A stretch of 64,000 nucleotides of DNA. Source: Heminiphilus faecis (GTDB lineage Bacteria > Bacteroidota > Bacteroidia > Bacteroidales > Muribaculaceae). The position numbers and the translations under genes were made by a program. Shown piece by piece: positions 7,882-17,272 of this stretch (the stretch's first letter is position 1; the number at the start of each line of letters is the position of its first letter). Under the pieces are notes generated by a model. That model did not search any database and had not been told where the DNA came from. It was given only the letters and a program-made list of their open reading frames with translations. The stretch spans positions 1-64,000 of the forward strand of contig NZ_VSMC01000014.1 in NCBI RefSeq assembly GCF_008728965.1, given 5' to 3'.

Positions 7882-7910
7882 CAACCGCAAAAAACGCATA
7901 TTTGTATCTG

Positions 7911-9362
7911 ATGAAAAATTCGCATAAGCATAGATCCCCTTCTCTCGTGGCCTCCCTCATACCCATATTTATATTGATAGCAGGGCTTGTCACGATCATA
8001 TTGACCTATGGAGCCGGGGCAGTACAGGATATGAGCCATTATATATTACTGTCGGCGGCAGCCATTGCCGCTGCCATATCAATGGTTTTATATCGGCGCC
8101 CCGTGAGAGCCATGCGCATAGGGTTGTTGAAGAGTGCGGCACAAGTATTGCCTACAATACCCATATTGCTCATGATAGCTACTGTAGCGGCTACTTGGAT
8201 GCTGTCGGGAGTTGTTCCCACTCTTATATGCTATGGCCTTGAGTCGCTTAATCCGTCGGCATTTCTTGTGACTGCATGTGCTGTATGTGCGGTAATATCG
8301 GTATTGAGCGGAAGTTCGTGGACTACGATAGCCACCATAGGAGTGGCCTTCATGGGCATAGGCTCGGTATGGGGCTATAATCCTGCATGGATAGCGGGTG
8401 CCATAATTTCGGGAGCCTATTTCGGTGACAAGGTATCGCCTCTTTCCGATACTACTGTACTCGCGTCATCGACATGCGACGTGAATCTGTTCACCCACAT
8501 ACGATACCTGATGTGGACATCAATACCAGCTATGGGTGTTGCCTTAACCGTATTTGCTATCGTAGGTACTACAGGCAATCATAATGCCGATCAGCAATCA
8601 ACGATGATGCTCGTACATCTTCACGAGATGTTCAACATCACACCATGGTGTCTGCTCATACCTCTTGCCACAATAGGACTGATTGTATTAAGACTAAACA
8701 CCGCCGTAACCCTCGGACTAAGCAGTATACTCGGTATAGTCGGAATATTCTTGTGGCAGCCAAGTATATTGGCCTCTTTATCCTCGTCAGCCGACATTAC
8801 CGATGTCGCCACGGCCATAGTTAAACTGCTCGTGACAGAAACATCGCTAACCACAGGCGACCCTACGCTCGACTCTCTCATATCGACAGGCGGTATGAAG
8901 GGTATGTTACCTACCATATACCTTATACTAAGCGCAATGATATTCGGAGGGGTTCTTATGGGCTCGGGTATGTTGTCACGCATCACACACTCCATTACCA
9001 AACGTATTAATTCATCACGAAGCACTGTAACGACCACAATAGCTACAGGATTAATGCTTAACGGATGTACCGGTGACCAATATCTGTCTATTATATTAAA
9101 CGGCAACCTGTATCGCAATCTGTATAGACGCAACGGACTCGAGCCGAGACTGTTGAGCCGTTCAATCGAAGACTCCACTTCGGTAACCTCGGTGCTTATT
9201 CCGTGGAATTCATGCGGACTGACCCAATCAACAGTACTCGGAGTAGCCACACTATCATATCTGCCCTACTGCATCTTCAACATTGCAAGTCCGTTGGTGT
9301 CGATTGCTACGGCATGGATAGGCTTCCGTATACGCCGCGTGATGAAACAGGTCGCGGCATGA
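7911..9362 (+). CDS. NhaC-family Na+/H+ antiporter
   Basis: This 483-aa integral membrane protein has about 11-12 hydrophobic segments. It carries hallmarks of the NhaC ion-transporter family: a first half with GSSWTTIATIGVAFMGIG and GAYFGDKVSPLSDTTVLASS, and a second half with NGCTGDQYLSIILNGN. Such proteins exchange cytoplasmic Na+ for protons at the inner membrane; some relatives exchange organic solutes. The ATG at 7911 is preferred to the TTG at 7902 because it leaves room for a leader after the -7 box at 7874. It is a single-gene unit. Confidence 0.9.
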   Translation: MKNSHKHRSPSLVASLIPIFILIAGLVTIILTYGAGAVQDMSHYILLSAAAIAAAISMVLYRRPVRAMRIGLLKSAAQVLPTIPILLMIATVAATWMLSGVVPTLICYGLESLNPSAFLVTACAVCAVISVLSGSSWTTIATIGVAFMGIGSVWGYNPAWIAGAIISGAYFGDKVSPLSDTTVLASSTCDVNLFTHIRYLMWTSIPAMGVALTVFAIVGTTGNHNADQQSTMMLVHLHEMFNITPWCLLIPLATIGLIVLRLNTAVTLGLSSILGIVGIFLWQPSILASLSSSADITDVATAIVKLLVTETSLTTGDPTLDSLISTGGMKGMLPTIYLILSAMIFGGVLMGSGMLSRITHSITKRINSSRSTVTTTIATGLMLNGCTGDQYLSIILNGNLYRNLYRRNGLEPRLLSRSIEDSTSVTSVLIPWNSCGLTQSTVLGVATLSYLPYCIFNIASPLVSIATAWIGFRIRRVMKQVAA

Positions 9363-9385
9363 CACTGCGCAATTAATTGCCCTCG

Positions 9386-9419
9386 TTGAGGCATCGTAGT
9401 GAATTTCTTTGTAAATTTG
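9386..9419 (+). promoter_or_regulatory. Promoter of the cob operon
   Basis: TTG (9386-9388) and TAAATTTG (9412-9419) match the consensus with a 23-nt spacing. Only 70 nt separate this operon from the previous gene, leaving no room for a cobalamin riboswitch. Confidence 0.55.
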
Positions 9420-9438
9420 TGCCGCAATACATTTGGCA

Positions 9439-9951
9439 ATGGGAAAAACTATACTCATAACGGGCGGCCAGCGTTCCGGCAAAAGTGAATTTGCCGAACG
9501 ATTGGCGATGGCCATAAGTGACCGTCCGGTTTATATAGCGACTGCGCGCGTTTATGACGAAGAGTTTCGACAGCGGGTAGAAGCTCATAAAGCCCGAAGA
9601 GGCCCATGCTGGATATCGGTCGAAGAGCCGTTGTACCCAAGCCGATACAGTCATATCGGGACTACCGTACTCGTCGATTGTGTCACCCTGTGGGCCACCA
9701 ATATGTTTTTCGAGCATGGTGAAGATGTCAATAAAGCTTATGCTGCTTTCTGCGATGAGTTTGACTCATTTGTCACCGAAGACGCCGACTATATACTTGT
9801 AACAAACGAGATAGGCATGGGAGGCACAAGTGACAATCCTATGCAGCGTCGGTTCACGGACCTTCAAGGCCTCGTCAACCGATACGTGGCTGAAAAATCA
9901 GATGAAGTGTATTTGCTAATATCAGGCATCGACATAAAAATAAAAGGATAA
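9439..9951 (+). CDS. cobU: CobU, adenosylcobinamide kinase / guanylyltransferase
   Basis: This bifunctional cytoplasmic enzyme phosphorylates adenosylcobinamide and then transfers GMP from GTP, giving adenosylcobinamide-GDP for nucleotide-loop assembly. The 170-aa length fits the family. The P-loop GGQRSGKS is at residues 9-16, followed by the [18 protein letters not shown] segment that holds the guanylylated-histidine region, and NEIGMGGTS. The ATG at 9439 is chosen over a TTG 6 nt upstream. It is first of four tightly packed cob genes. Confidence 0.95.
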   Translation: MGKTILITGGQRSGKSEFAERLAMAISDRPVYIATARVYDEEFRQRVEAHKARRGPCWISVEEPLYPSRYSHIGTTVLVDCVTLWATNMFFEHGEDVNKAYAAFCDEFDSFVTEDADYILVTNEIGMGGTSDNPMQRRFTDLQGLVNRYVAEKSDEVYLLISGIDIKIKG

Positions 9952-9958
9952 CCATATC

Positions 9959-10996
9959 ATGACTACATTTAACATCGCGCGTCCCGACAAGGCCATAGAA
10001 CATAAACTTATCGACAAAATCGACAATCTTACAAAGCCAAAAGGGTCGCTCGGAATGCTTGAACAGTTGGCGCTGAAAATAGGTATCATACAGCAGACCC
10101 TGACTCCTTCATTGAAAAATCCGTGCAATATACTGTTTGCAGCCGACCACGGTATAATAGAAGAAGGAGTGACTGTATCGCCCAAAGAGGTGACATGGCA
10201 ACAGCTCAGTCACTTCTCCAAGGGAGGTGCGGGCATAAATTTTCTATGCGACCAACATGGATTCAAACTTGTACTTGTCGATGCGGGTGTTGACTACGAC
10301 ATTCCCGCCGGACATGGCATAATAGACCTCAAGGTAAGAAAATCGACACGCAATTTTCTCTATGAGGCAGCCATGACTGCCGACGAACTGGAACTGTGCA
10401 TGCAACGAGGTGCCGGAGTTGTGGCTGATGTTCACGCCCGGGGATGCAATGTGGTAAGTTTCGGAGAGATGGGTAGCGGCAACACTTCCTCGTCATCGAT
10501 GTGGATGCACCTATTCACCGATATTCCCCTTGACCGGTGCATCGGCGCCGGAGCGGGTCTTAACGGCAGCGGCATAAGCCATAAATACGATGTATTGTCG
10601 CGTGCACTCGCCAACTACAAAGGAGGCGACAGTGTGCAAGACAAGATGGCTTGGTTTGGCGGATACGAACTCGCCATGGCCGTGGGAGGCATGCTGAAAG
10701 CTGCAGAACTCGGCATGGTGATACTTGTAGACGGGTTCATAATGACAGCCTGTATACTCGCGGCGAGCCGACTCTATCCTGAAGTCATGGATTATGCCAT
10801 ATTCTGTCATCAAGGCGACGAGTCGGGGCACAAACTTATGCTCGAACATATGGGTGTAAAAGCCGTACTTCATCTTGACTTAAGGCTTGGCGAAGGTTCA
10901 GGCGCGGTATGTGCCTATCCCATAATACAGTCAGCAGTCAATATGATCAACAATATGGACTCGTTTCAAAGCGTGAACGTGACCAAATACTTCTAA
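9959..10996 (+). CDS. cobT: CobT, nicotinate-nucleotide-dimethylbenzimidazole phosphoribosyltransferase
   Basis: CobT makes alpha-ribazole 5'-phosphate from nicotinate mononucleotide and a lower-ligand base. The 345-aa length is normal. Family signatures include the N-terminal [16 protein letters not shown] (substrate pocket), [14 protein letters not shown], and the C-terminal LRLGEGSGA, in which Glu312 corresponds to the catalytic general base. It lies 7 nt after cobU. The actual lower-ligand base used by this organism cannot be read from the sequence. Confidence 0.97.
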   Translation: MTTFNIARPDKAIEHKLIDKIDNLTKPKGSLGMLEQLALKIGIIQQTLTPSLKNPCNILFAADHGIIEEGVTVSPKEVTWQQLSHFSKGGAGINFLCDQHGFKLVLVDAGVDYDIPAGHGIIDLKVRKSTRNFLYEAAMTADELELCMQRGAGVVADVHARGCNVVSFGEMGSGNTSSSSMWMHLFTDIPLDRCIGAGAGLNGSGISHKYDVLSRALANYKGGDSVQDKMAWFGGYELAMAVGGMLKAAELGMVILVDGFIMTACILAASRLYPEVMDYAIFCHQGDESGHKLMLEHMGVKAVLHLDLRLGEGSGAVCAYPIIQSAVNMINNMDSFQSVNVTKYF

Positions 10997-10999
10997 ACG

Positions 11000-11758
11000 A
11001 TGTACAGCCTTCTTGCCGCCCTGACATTCTTCACCCGATTGCCGTTCTGGAAAATTGCCGAACTCCCCAAAGAGAGCTACAAACGGGTCGTTACGTTCTG
11101 GCCACTTACCGGATGGCTTACAGGCGGCGTCATGTGTGCCGTATACTGGATTATGGCTCAAATGTTTAATCCGATTATAGCCGCCGTGTTTGCCATAGTA
11201 TCACGACTGTTTGTGACGGGCGCACTGCATGAGGACGGCCTCGCCGACTTCTTCGACGGCATGGGCGGAGGCACTACGCGCTCGCGCACACTTGCTATAA
11301 TGAAAGACAGTCATATAGGCACATATGGAGTAATCGGTCTTATACTGTATTTTTTGCTTGCTACACTTTTTATAGCTGACATAGGATTCATAAACGTCAT
11401 ATATGTCATCGCAGTTCTTATTGCCGGCGATGCATGGAGCAAATTTTGTGCAGGACAGATTATAAATTTTCTGCCCTACGCAAGAAAAGAGGAGGAAGCT
11501 AAAAACAAAACAATCTACAACCGAATGTCAACGACCGACATTATAATATCTTTCATCACCGGTTCCCTGCCATTATTGTTGCTCCCACCGGCGCTGCTCC
11601 CTGCGGCTGCCGCTCCAGTAATGGTATCAGGCATTATAATCCTGTATCTGCGCCGGCGTCTCGGCGGATATACCGGTGATTGTTGCGGGGCCTTGTTTCT
11701 GATGTGCGAGCTGTCTTTTTACATTACCGCAGGTCTACTCGTAAATCATTCGTCATGA
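11000..11758 (+). CDS. cobS: CobS, adenosylcobinamide-GDP ribazoletransferase
   Basis: This membrane-embedded enzyme joins alpha-ribazole (phosphate) to adenosylcobinamide-GDP to form adenosylcobalamin (phosphate). It has 252 aa with several hydrophobic helices. The CobS motif HEDGLADFFDGMGGG, an acidic metal-binding site, lies at about residues 76-90, and GDAWSKF follows later. It starts 3 nt after cobT and overlaps cobC by 4 nt (ATGA). Confidence 0.95.
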   Translation: MYSLLAALTFFTRLPFWKIAELPKESYKRVVTFWPLTGWLTGGVMCAVYWIMAQMFNPIIAAVFAIVSRLFVTGALHEDGLADFFDGMGGGTTRSRTLAIMKDSHIGTYGVIGLILYFLLATLFIADIGFINVIYVIAVLIAGDAWSKFCAGQIINFLPYARKEEEAKNKTIYNRMSTTDIIISFITGSLPLLLLPPALLPAAAAPVMVSGIIILYLRRRLGGYTGDCCGALFLMCELSFYITAGLLVNHSS

Positions 11759-12288
11759 AAGTAACATTTATTAGACATACATCGGTCAATGTCGCTCCGG
11801 GCACATGCTACGGACAGACCGATGTAGCGCTGGCGTCTACTTTTCCGATTGAAGCGGAGTCGGTAAAAAAGCGTCTTGAAGGACGGCGGTTTAACAGAGT
11901 ATTCACAAGCCCGCTGTCAAGATGCTGGCGACTTGCCGAATATTGCGGATACCCCGGCGCCATCATTGATGACCGATTGATGGAGATGGACTTCGGGGCT
12001 TGGGAAATGCAACGCTTCGACTCCATAAGCGACCCTCGTTTGCAGGAATGGTATGACGACTATATCAATGTCAGGGCTACTGAAGGTGAATCATTCATGG
12101 ACCAACGCACCCGTTTCATGTCTTTTATTGAAGAAATAACGGCCTCGTCAAATGAAGATGATGAGGTTGCCCTTTTCACCCACGGTGGCATCCTTATACA
12201 GGCCATGATGCTTTACAACGGCCTGACGGCAGAAGAGGCATTTAACAGCCAACCCTCTTATGGAACTATAATGACAATCGAGCCTTAG
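11755..12288 (+). CDS. cobC: CobC-like alpha-ribazole phosphatase (histidine phosphatase family)
   Basis: This is a 177-aa histidine phosphatase. The RHT motif near the N-terminus supplies phospho-acceptor His8, TSPLSRC supplies a second phosphate-binding arginine, and FTHGG near residue 140 supplies the second histidine. In the cobalamin context it removes the phosphate from alpha-ribazole 5'-phosphate or adenosylcobalamin 5'-phosphate. The start chosen is the ATG overlapping the cobS stop, and the longer upstream frame is a shadow of cobS. The phosphoglycerate-mutase superfamily is broad, so the assignment leans on context. Confidence 0.9.
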   Translation: MKVTFIRHTSVNVAPGTCYGQTDVALASTFPIEAESVKKRLEGRRFNRVFTSPLSRCWRLAEYCGYPGAIIDDRLMEMDFGAWEMQRFDSISDPRLQEWYDDYINVRATEGESFMDQRTRFMSFIEEITASSNEDDEVALFTHGGILIQAMMLYNGLTAEEAFNSQPSYGTIMTIEP

Positions 12289-12340
12289 TGAGGATGCCGA
12301 TTTTCTTGTCAGATTATCACCAAGTTACAAGGTTTTGTTA

Positions 12341-12348
12341 TAACTTCG
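12341..12348 (+). promoter_or_regulatory. -7 box before the small-ORF membrane-protein cluster
   Basis: TAACTTCG, the TTCG variant of the consensus -7 element (also seen before prfA). It is 3 nt before a possible ATG at 12352 and 110 nt before the main gene, so if it is active the small ORF transcript would be nearly leaderless. Confidence 0.4.
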
Positions 12349-12351
12349 CGT

Positions 12352-12462
12352 ATGGCAACACTTTATAAGATATTGATTCTGTGTATTGACTTTACTCTCT
12401 CCACTAACCTATGGGCGCAAAGTCAATCATACCTGCTCTTTCAGAAAGGAGGCAAGCGATGA
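12352..12462 (+). CDS. Possible 36-aa secreted or leader peptide
   Basis: An open frame from ATG 12352 to TGA 12460-12462. Its first 22 residues look like a signal peptide: MATLYKILILCIDFTLSTNL, then WAQS as a plausible cleavage site. The rest is short (QSYLLFQKGGKR). Its stop overlaps the start of the next gene (ATGA), which suggests translational coupling. It could be a genuine micropeptide, a leader peptide, or the remnant of a decayed secreted protein. Nothing but composition and the overlap supports it. Confidence 0.35.
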   Translation: MATLYKILILCIDFTLSTNLWAQSQSYLLFQKGGKR

Positions 12463-13133
12463 GACTGATATATCGGATGAATAACCGTATTGACATATAT
12501 CCAAGTATTTGGCGGGTAATTGTATTGATATTTGTCAGCGCATTATTTGTCATGGGTGGTTTCCTTATGACTATTCATCCTCGTACGGGCATAGATATAT
12601 TCATAGGGTATCTCGGTGTTGTCTTCTTCTCTTTCACCGCTATTATTGGAATTGTTTGGCTGATATTGAGAGCAATGCGAAAGCCGCTTGCAAGGATATA
12701 TGACGACAGGCTCGAATATCTGATACCGGTAAAAATGAAGTATGAGATTATTCCGTTTCTATATGTCGAGATGTTTGTAACAGTAAAAGTGGGCGCAAAA
12801 CTCATAAGAGCCGACTACTTGACTGGAGGCTGTAAAAATACAGGGATAATTAATACTCTTGTTCCTGTCGGAAAAATGTGTGATATGCTCAACGATCGGT
12901 TGGAAAAATTTTGGTCACAACCATTGAACAAAGCATCTGTAACAAAATATCTCTCAATGACGGGCATTGAGTCTTGGCGTTTTGTCCATTTCTGTACTCG
13001 CGAAAACTGTGCTTCACTGAAAAAGTGGAATTCTCTTGACGATTTCCTGACATCGGAGATTCATCGAATTTACACCTTGTTTGATGACAAAGGAGTTGAA
13101 ATTGACGAATCAACTCCTACAATTCCAATCTGA
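12459..13133 (+). CDS. STM3941-like two-TM membrane protein, unknown function
   Basis: This encodes 224 aa from the ATG at 12459, selected because a strong ribosome-binding site (AAAGGAGG, 12445-12452) lies 6 nt upstream. Residues 1-12 are followed by two hydrophobic segments (about 18-40 and 50-75), then a soluble domain of about 150 residues. The layout and motifs (RIDIYPSIWR, GYLGVVFF, IYDDRLEYL) resemble the STM3941 family of small membrane proteins of unknown function. The C-terminal extension beyond about residue 140 is unusual for that family. It is followed 18 nt later by another membrane protein. Confidence 0.7.
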   Translation: MRLIYRMNNRIDIYPSIWRVIVLIFVSALFVMGGFLMTIHPRTGIDIFIGYLGVVFFSFTAIIGIVWLILRAMRKPLARIYDDRLEYLIPVKMKYEIIPFLYVEMFVTVKVGAKLIRADYLTGGCKNTGIINTLVPVGKMCDMLNDRLEKFWSQPLNKASVTKYLSMTGIESWRFVHFCTRENCASLKKWNSLDDFLTSEIHRIYTLFDDKGVEIDESTPTIPI

Positions 13134-13151
13134 TTTACGATTAAAACAGGG

Positions 13152-14036
13152 ATGAAATCTGACAGCAAAACATACAGGTTTTTCTTGGGGCGGCGGGGTA
13201 AGACACGCTTGCCTTTTGGTGTTATGCTGCTGATTCTCGTGCTGTTTATAATTGCAGGCCAGTATTTTCAAAATCGCAAATACAGCGCATTGTCGGCAAA
13301 TCCGGAATTCACATCATCTGAAATTTCAAATATCAGCAGCATTGGAAACAGTGGTCCTATAATACATTATAGTATTATGGTAAATGGCATAGCTTATGAC
13401 GGTGGAGCACATGCCAACGGTTTTGCCGTAGGCGACAGTATAGAAGTGGTGTACCAGAAGGACAAGCCGGAAAATAATATGACGGTGTTTGAATTTTATG
13501 ATGGGCCAGAGTATGGATCTGTCGTAATATTTGTAATTGTTGCGATTGTCTTGGCCATATATCGTTGGCTAAGAATCAACCGAAAATACAACGACAGATG
13601 CCCCGAGTTGGAGAGTTCCGGAAGGTGTATGATATACCGCACTGACAAGGAGTATATATTTGTCACAGTATATTATGCGAACTCGAGTTATCCGATCAAA
13701 TTCTTGCCTCTTGACTGCGATAATGGAGCGTTTGAGGATACCCTGACGGATATTTTCCATGCAAGTCTGCATGATAAATACACAGAGATAAAGACCTCCG
13801 AGCTAATCAAAGCGATGAAACAACGCTCATGGCGGCAGCTTTATATGCACTCTACCAGTGTGCGTGTTACTCACGATAGCCATCGACTGAAAATACTATC
13901 AACCCGAAAAGCCACCGACAAAGGACTTGATTGGGATTATGACCGGGAATTGTCTTTTGACCTTGACGGTGCCTCTTGGAAAGATATTATAAACTCAATC
14001 CGAAAACTCCTTGAAACCAATGAAACTGACCGATAA
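13152..14036 (+). CDS. Membrane protein with DUF3592-like extracytoplasmic domain
   Basis: This protein has 294 aa. A transmembrane segment lies at about residues 22-40. A periplasmic beta-rich stretch (about 50-115: IIHYSIMVNGIAYDGG...VGDSIEVVYQKDKPENN) resembles DUF3592. A second transmembrane segment follows at about 122-142, then a cytoplasmic domain of about 150 residues that I do not recognise. It sits between two other membrane proteins in the same direction and overlaps the next start, so the three probably form one unit. The function is unknown. Confidence 0.65.
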   Translation: MKSDSKTYRFFLGRRGKTRLPFGVMLLILVLFIIAGQYFQNRKYSALSANPEFTSSEISNISSIGNSGPIIHYSIMVNGIAYDGGAHANGFAVGDSIEVVYQKDKPENNMTVFEFYDGPEYGSVVIFVIVAIVLAIYRWLRINRKYNDRCPELESSGRCMIYRTDKEYIFVTVYYANSSYPIKFLPLDCDNGAFEDTLTDIFHASLHDKYTEIKTSELIKAMKQRSWRQLYMHSTSVRVTHDSHRLKILSTRKATDKGLDWDYDRELSFDLDGASWKDIINSIRKLLETNETDR

Positions 14037-14379
14037 ACGATTTTGGATATTTGAAGTATTTGTATTTCTTATCTCAGTAGGAATAGGTTATAGTATGTTG
14101 TATATGGAATGGGACATGTACTATACGGTCATATTCCTATTATGCGGTTTGTTGAGTGGCTTCATAGCTTATAAGTGGTTTAGAAAAAGCACTCTCAGAC
14201 TTTCTTTGTCGGTTTGGATTGCCAACAGTCTATCTGTTGCAATTTGTTTTCTTTTACCTAATTTAAATAAATCCACAACACATTTAGATTACCTGATATT
14301 GTTTTTGATTGTATACTCGTTAATCTCACTCATTCCCTATATTGTTGTGACGAAAATTTATTCGCTTATTTCAAAATAG
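14020..14379 (+). CDS. Small four-TM membrane protein
   Basis: This encodes 119 aa with about four hydrophobic helices and no recognised family. It starts at the ATG inside the end of the previous gene (17-nt overlap); a TTG at 14011 is also open. It is last in the 12.35-14.38 kb cluster. Confidence 0.6.
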   Translation: MKLTDKRFWIFEVFVFLISVGIGYSMLYMEWDMYYTVIFLLCGLLSGFIAYKWFRKSTLRLSLSVWIANSLSVAICFLLPNLNKSTTHLDYLILFLIVYSLISLIPYIVVTKIYSLISK

Positions 14380-14470
14380 CTATGACATACATATTGAATG
14401 TGTTTTGGATAGCATATTGGACCGGTCAATTTAGTTGACCGCCGTACATTATAATATGGGGAATATTTCG

Positions 14471-14478
14471 TATCTTCG
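14471..14478 (+). promoter_or_regulatory. -7 box of prfA operon
   Basis: TATCTTCG, 17 nt before the prfA ATG, matches the -7 consensus with a TTCG variant. Confidence 0.55.
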
Positions 14479-14495
14479 CGAAAAATATTCACGAC

Positions 14496-15605
14496 ATGGC
14501 AGAAAATTCCCTACTCTCACGTCTTGACGGTATAGAAAGCCGATTTGAAGAAGTGAGCACACTCATAACCGATCCGGCTGTCATCGCCGACATGAAGCGC
14601 TACGTAAAACTCACAAAGGAGTACAAGGATCTTGAAAAATTGACAAAGACCACACGCGCTTACCGTACACTCATTGACAATATAAAAGAAGCCCGCGAAG
14701 TACTTGATACCGAAAGCGACGACGAGTTGCGCACCATGGCAAAAGAGGAACTCGACGAAGCCAATGACAAAATACCGCAACTTGAAGAAGAGATAAAGCT
14801 ATTGCTTATTCCGGCCGATCCCGAGGACGGGAAAAACGCCATTGTTGAGATACGTGGGGGCACAGGTGGTGACGAAGCCGCAATATTTGCCGGCGACCTG
14901 TTCAAGATGTACACAAAGTATTGCGAAGCCAAAGGATGGAATGTCGCCGTGACAAGTTTCAACGAAGGCACGGCAGGAGGCTTCAAAGAAGTTGTATTTT
15001 CAGTTACAGGCGAGGGCGTTTACGGTATTCTCAAGTATGAAAGCGGTGTGCACCGTGTGCAACGCGTACCGGCTACGGAGACACAAGGGCGTGTACACAC
15101 ATCGGCCGCTACAGTGGCGGTGCTCCCGGAGGCCGAGGAATTCGACGTCGAAATCAACGAAGGCGAAATCAAGTGGGATACATTCCGAAGTGGCGGTGCC
15201 GGCGGACAGAATGTCAACAAGGTCGAGTCGGGAGTGCGTCTGCGCTATATGTGGAAAAATCCCAACACAGGCGAAACCGAAGAGATACTGATCGAGTGTA
15301 CCGAGACTCGCGACCAGCCCAAAAACAAGGAGCGCGCTCTTAGCCGTCTGCGTACTTTTATTTACGACAAAGAGCACCAGAAGTATATCGACGACATAGC
15401 GTCGCGTCGCAAGACCATGGTGTCTACCGGCGACCGCTCGGCCAAAATACGCACCTACAATTATCCGCAAGGGCGCATCACCGACCACCGCATCAACTAC
15501 ACTATATATAACCTGTCGGCATTTATGGATGGTGATATTCAGGATTGCATCGACCACCTTATTGTAGCCGAAAACGCAGAGAAGCTCAAAGAATCGGAAC
15601 TTTAA
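14496..15605 (+). CDS. prfA: Peptide chain release factor 1
   Basis: RF1 recognises UAA and UAG in the ribosomal A site and triggers peptide release. The protein has 369 aa. The catalytic GGQ is at residues 236-238 within RSGGAGGQNVNKVESGVRL. The anticodon-mimic domain and the C-terminal region are intact (SGDRSAKIRTYNYPQGRITDHRI). RF1 rather than RF2 is chosen because there is no programmed frameshift and because of the overall pattern (GIESRFEEVS at the N-terminus). It starts an operon with a DUF4153 protein and pyrF. Confidence 0.97.
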   Translation: MAENSLLSRLDGIESRFEEVSTLITDPAVIADMKRYVKLTKEYKDLEKLTKTTRAYRTLIDNIKEAREVLDTESDDELRTMAKEELDEANDKIPQLEEEIKLLLIPADPEDGKNAIVEIRGGTGGDEAAIFAGDLFKMYTKYCEAKGWNVAVTSFNEGTAGGFKEVVFSVTGEGVYGILKYESGVHRVQRVPATETQGRVHTSAATVAVLPEAEEFDVEINEGEIKWDTFRSGGAGGQNVNKVESGVRLRYMWKNPNTGETEEILIECTETRDQPKNKERALSRLRTFIYDKEHQKYIDDIASRRKTMVSTGDRSAKIRTYNYPQGRITDHRINYTIYNLSAFMDGDIQDCIDHLIVAENAEKLKESEL

Positions 15606-15622
15606 GCTAAACCGATATTGTC

Positions 15623-17272
15623 ATGACGCCTCCTCCACTGCCGCCGCCCATACCGCAACGAGAGTCTGAAAAGCGTTTTTCAATGCTTGACATAATCGTC
15701 ATGGCTGAACAGATCTGCCGTCGGTTTCCTGTCACTATATGCTACATAGTCTACGCTGTCATAGTAGCCGAAATGTCAATCTGGGATTACAAGATTGACT
15801 CCGCATTCCAGTACACGGCTATACTCGGGCCTCTGCTCACGTTGGCCGCCTATATCTGGTGCGAGCCATATGCCAAGAGCAGGGCCGGTATAAAAACGTT
15901 TGTACAAGTCATTGTCAACTTGGCCATTATAGGCGATTTGGTATACATGCTTATGACCGAACACTTCGGCGAGGCCGAAACAGCGGGACATGCAGTAGCC
16001 GTAGCGGCATCGGCGATAGCCATATTCTTCGCCCCCGCACGCGGCAATGTCATTAAGGCATGGCGCTTCAGCTACCGGCAGACAGTATCGGCTGTTATAG
16101 CCGCGCTTATATCGTCGGCAGTCGAGATAGCCATAGTCATAATAATGATGGCACTCCTTTTATTGCTGAAATATGGCGACGACATGGCGCGCATGATTTT
16201 AACCATGGCCATAGTATTGGCCGTGGCGCTTCCTATGATGATATTCATCTCACGTATCCCCTATCCCGATGATGCCAATCTTGACCGACATGAGGAACCG
16301 CGCATCATAGTCGCGCTTGTCAAGTATCTGTTTCTGCCTTTGTTGGGCGCCTACATGCTGGTACTATATATATATGGCATAAAAATACTTGTGACATGGG
16401 AACTGCCTGAGGGCTACGTCACATGGTCGGTCACCGCGCTCGTAGCCGAGGTGCTTGTAGTGGAGTTTTTCCTGTTTCCGCTGTCGGAGAAAAGTCTGCG
16501 ACCTCTCGGCGGATTGATTAAAACCGCACTACCGGCCCTTACACTTCCTCTGCTTGTGCTGATGAGTGTTGCCATAGGCTACCGTATCAACCAGTACGGT
16601 TTTACAACCGATAGGCTTTACGTGCTTACATTCAACATCTGGTGCTATATGATAATGGGCTATCTGTTTATCGACAGATGCCGTCATATAAACCCTATAC
16701 CTCTCTCTTTCTCAGCAGTCATGCTCTTGACATCGATTATTCCCGGCTTCAACTACACCACGATTGGCGCAATGCTTCAGCGCGAAGACACGACAACAGA
16801 CGATGACGTCATGGTAGAAACGATAGAGCTGCCTGACGAGGATGTCATTGAAGAGGTGCCTGATGAAGAAATCGATGCCGTATACAGCGGCTTGACCAAG
16901 AACAAAGGTATCGTCACCTACCGTTGGGAAGTGTCGCCTCACAAAATGATAACCATACCCCGGGGAGTCACCGGCATGAAGCCTTTCATGTGTTCTGTAA
17001 AAAATGTCATTCCCGACAAAGCAGGACGCATATCGACAGGTACATCGGAAGCCCGCGGCAAACTTAACATTGACAGCCTTGTGGCCGGCGGCGACTCGCT
17101 GGTTTTCAATCCGGTGCTTGTCAACGTTACCGGACGCCCCGACAAAAAGCTGCTCATAACCGCCATGACAGTGACCACAAGACAGCACAATGACTCGGTA
17201 AATGCCGGACAGCACTCTGTCAGCGCACGCATCGACGGCTACATATTTGAATACAATTTAAATACCCAATAA
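15623..17272 (+). CDS. DUF4153 domain membrane protein
   Basis: This 549-aa protein opens with a proline-rich N-terminus ([11 protein letters not shown]). About 12 transmembrane helices follow up to about residue 385, then an acidic soluble C-terminal domain ([24 protein letters not shown], then a beta-rich stretch). The membrane part fits DUF4153, a family of unknown function common in Bacteroidota. Its stop overlaps the pyrF start (TAATG), so it is coupled to pyrF and follows prfA by 17 nt. No functional link among the three is evident. Confidence 0.8.
   Translation: MTPPPLPPPIPQRESEKRFSMLDIIVMAEQICRRFPVTICYIVYAVIVAEMSIWDYKIDSAFQYTAILGPLLTLAAYIWCEPYAKSRAGIKTFVQVIVNLAIIGDLVYMLMTEHFGEAETAGHAVAVAASAIAIFFAPARGNVIKAWRFSYRQTVSAVIAALISSAVEIAIVIIMMALLLLLKYGDDMARMILTMAIVLAVALPMMIFISRIPYPDDANLDRHEEPRIIVALVKYLFLPLLGAYMLVLYIYGIKILVTWELPEGYVTWSVTALVAEVLVVEFFLFPLSEKSLRPLGGLIKTALPALTLPLLVLMSVAIGYRINQYGFTTDRLYVLTFNIWCYMIMGYLFIDRCRHINPIPLSFSAVMLLTSIIPGFNYTTIGAMLQREDTTTDDDVMVETIELPDEDVIEEVPDEEIDAVYSGLTKNKGIVTYRWEVSPHKMITIPRGVTGMKPFMCSVKNVIPDKAGRISTGTSEARGKLNIDSLVAGGDSLVFNPVLVNVTGRPDKKLLITAMTVTTRQHNDSVNAGQHSVSARIDGYIFEYNLNTQ

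Noticed and set aside
8621-9250. 209-codon frame antisense to the NhaC gene
   Set aside because: Shadow of a clear membrane-transport gene on the other strand.
15000-15557. 185-codon frame antisense to prfA
   Set aside because: Opposite-strand shadow of a highly conserved gene.
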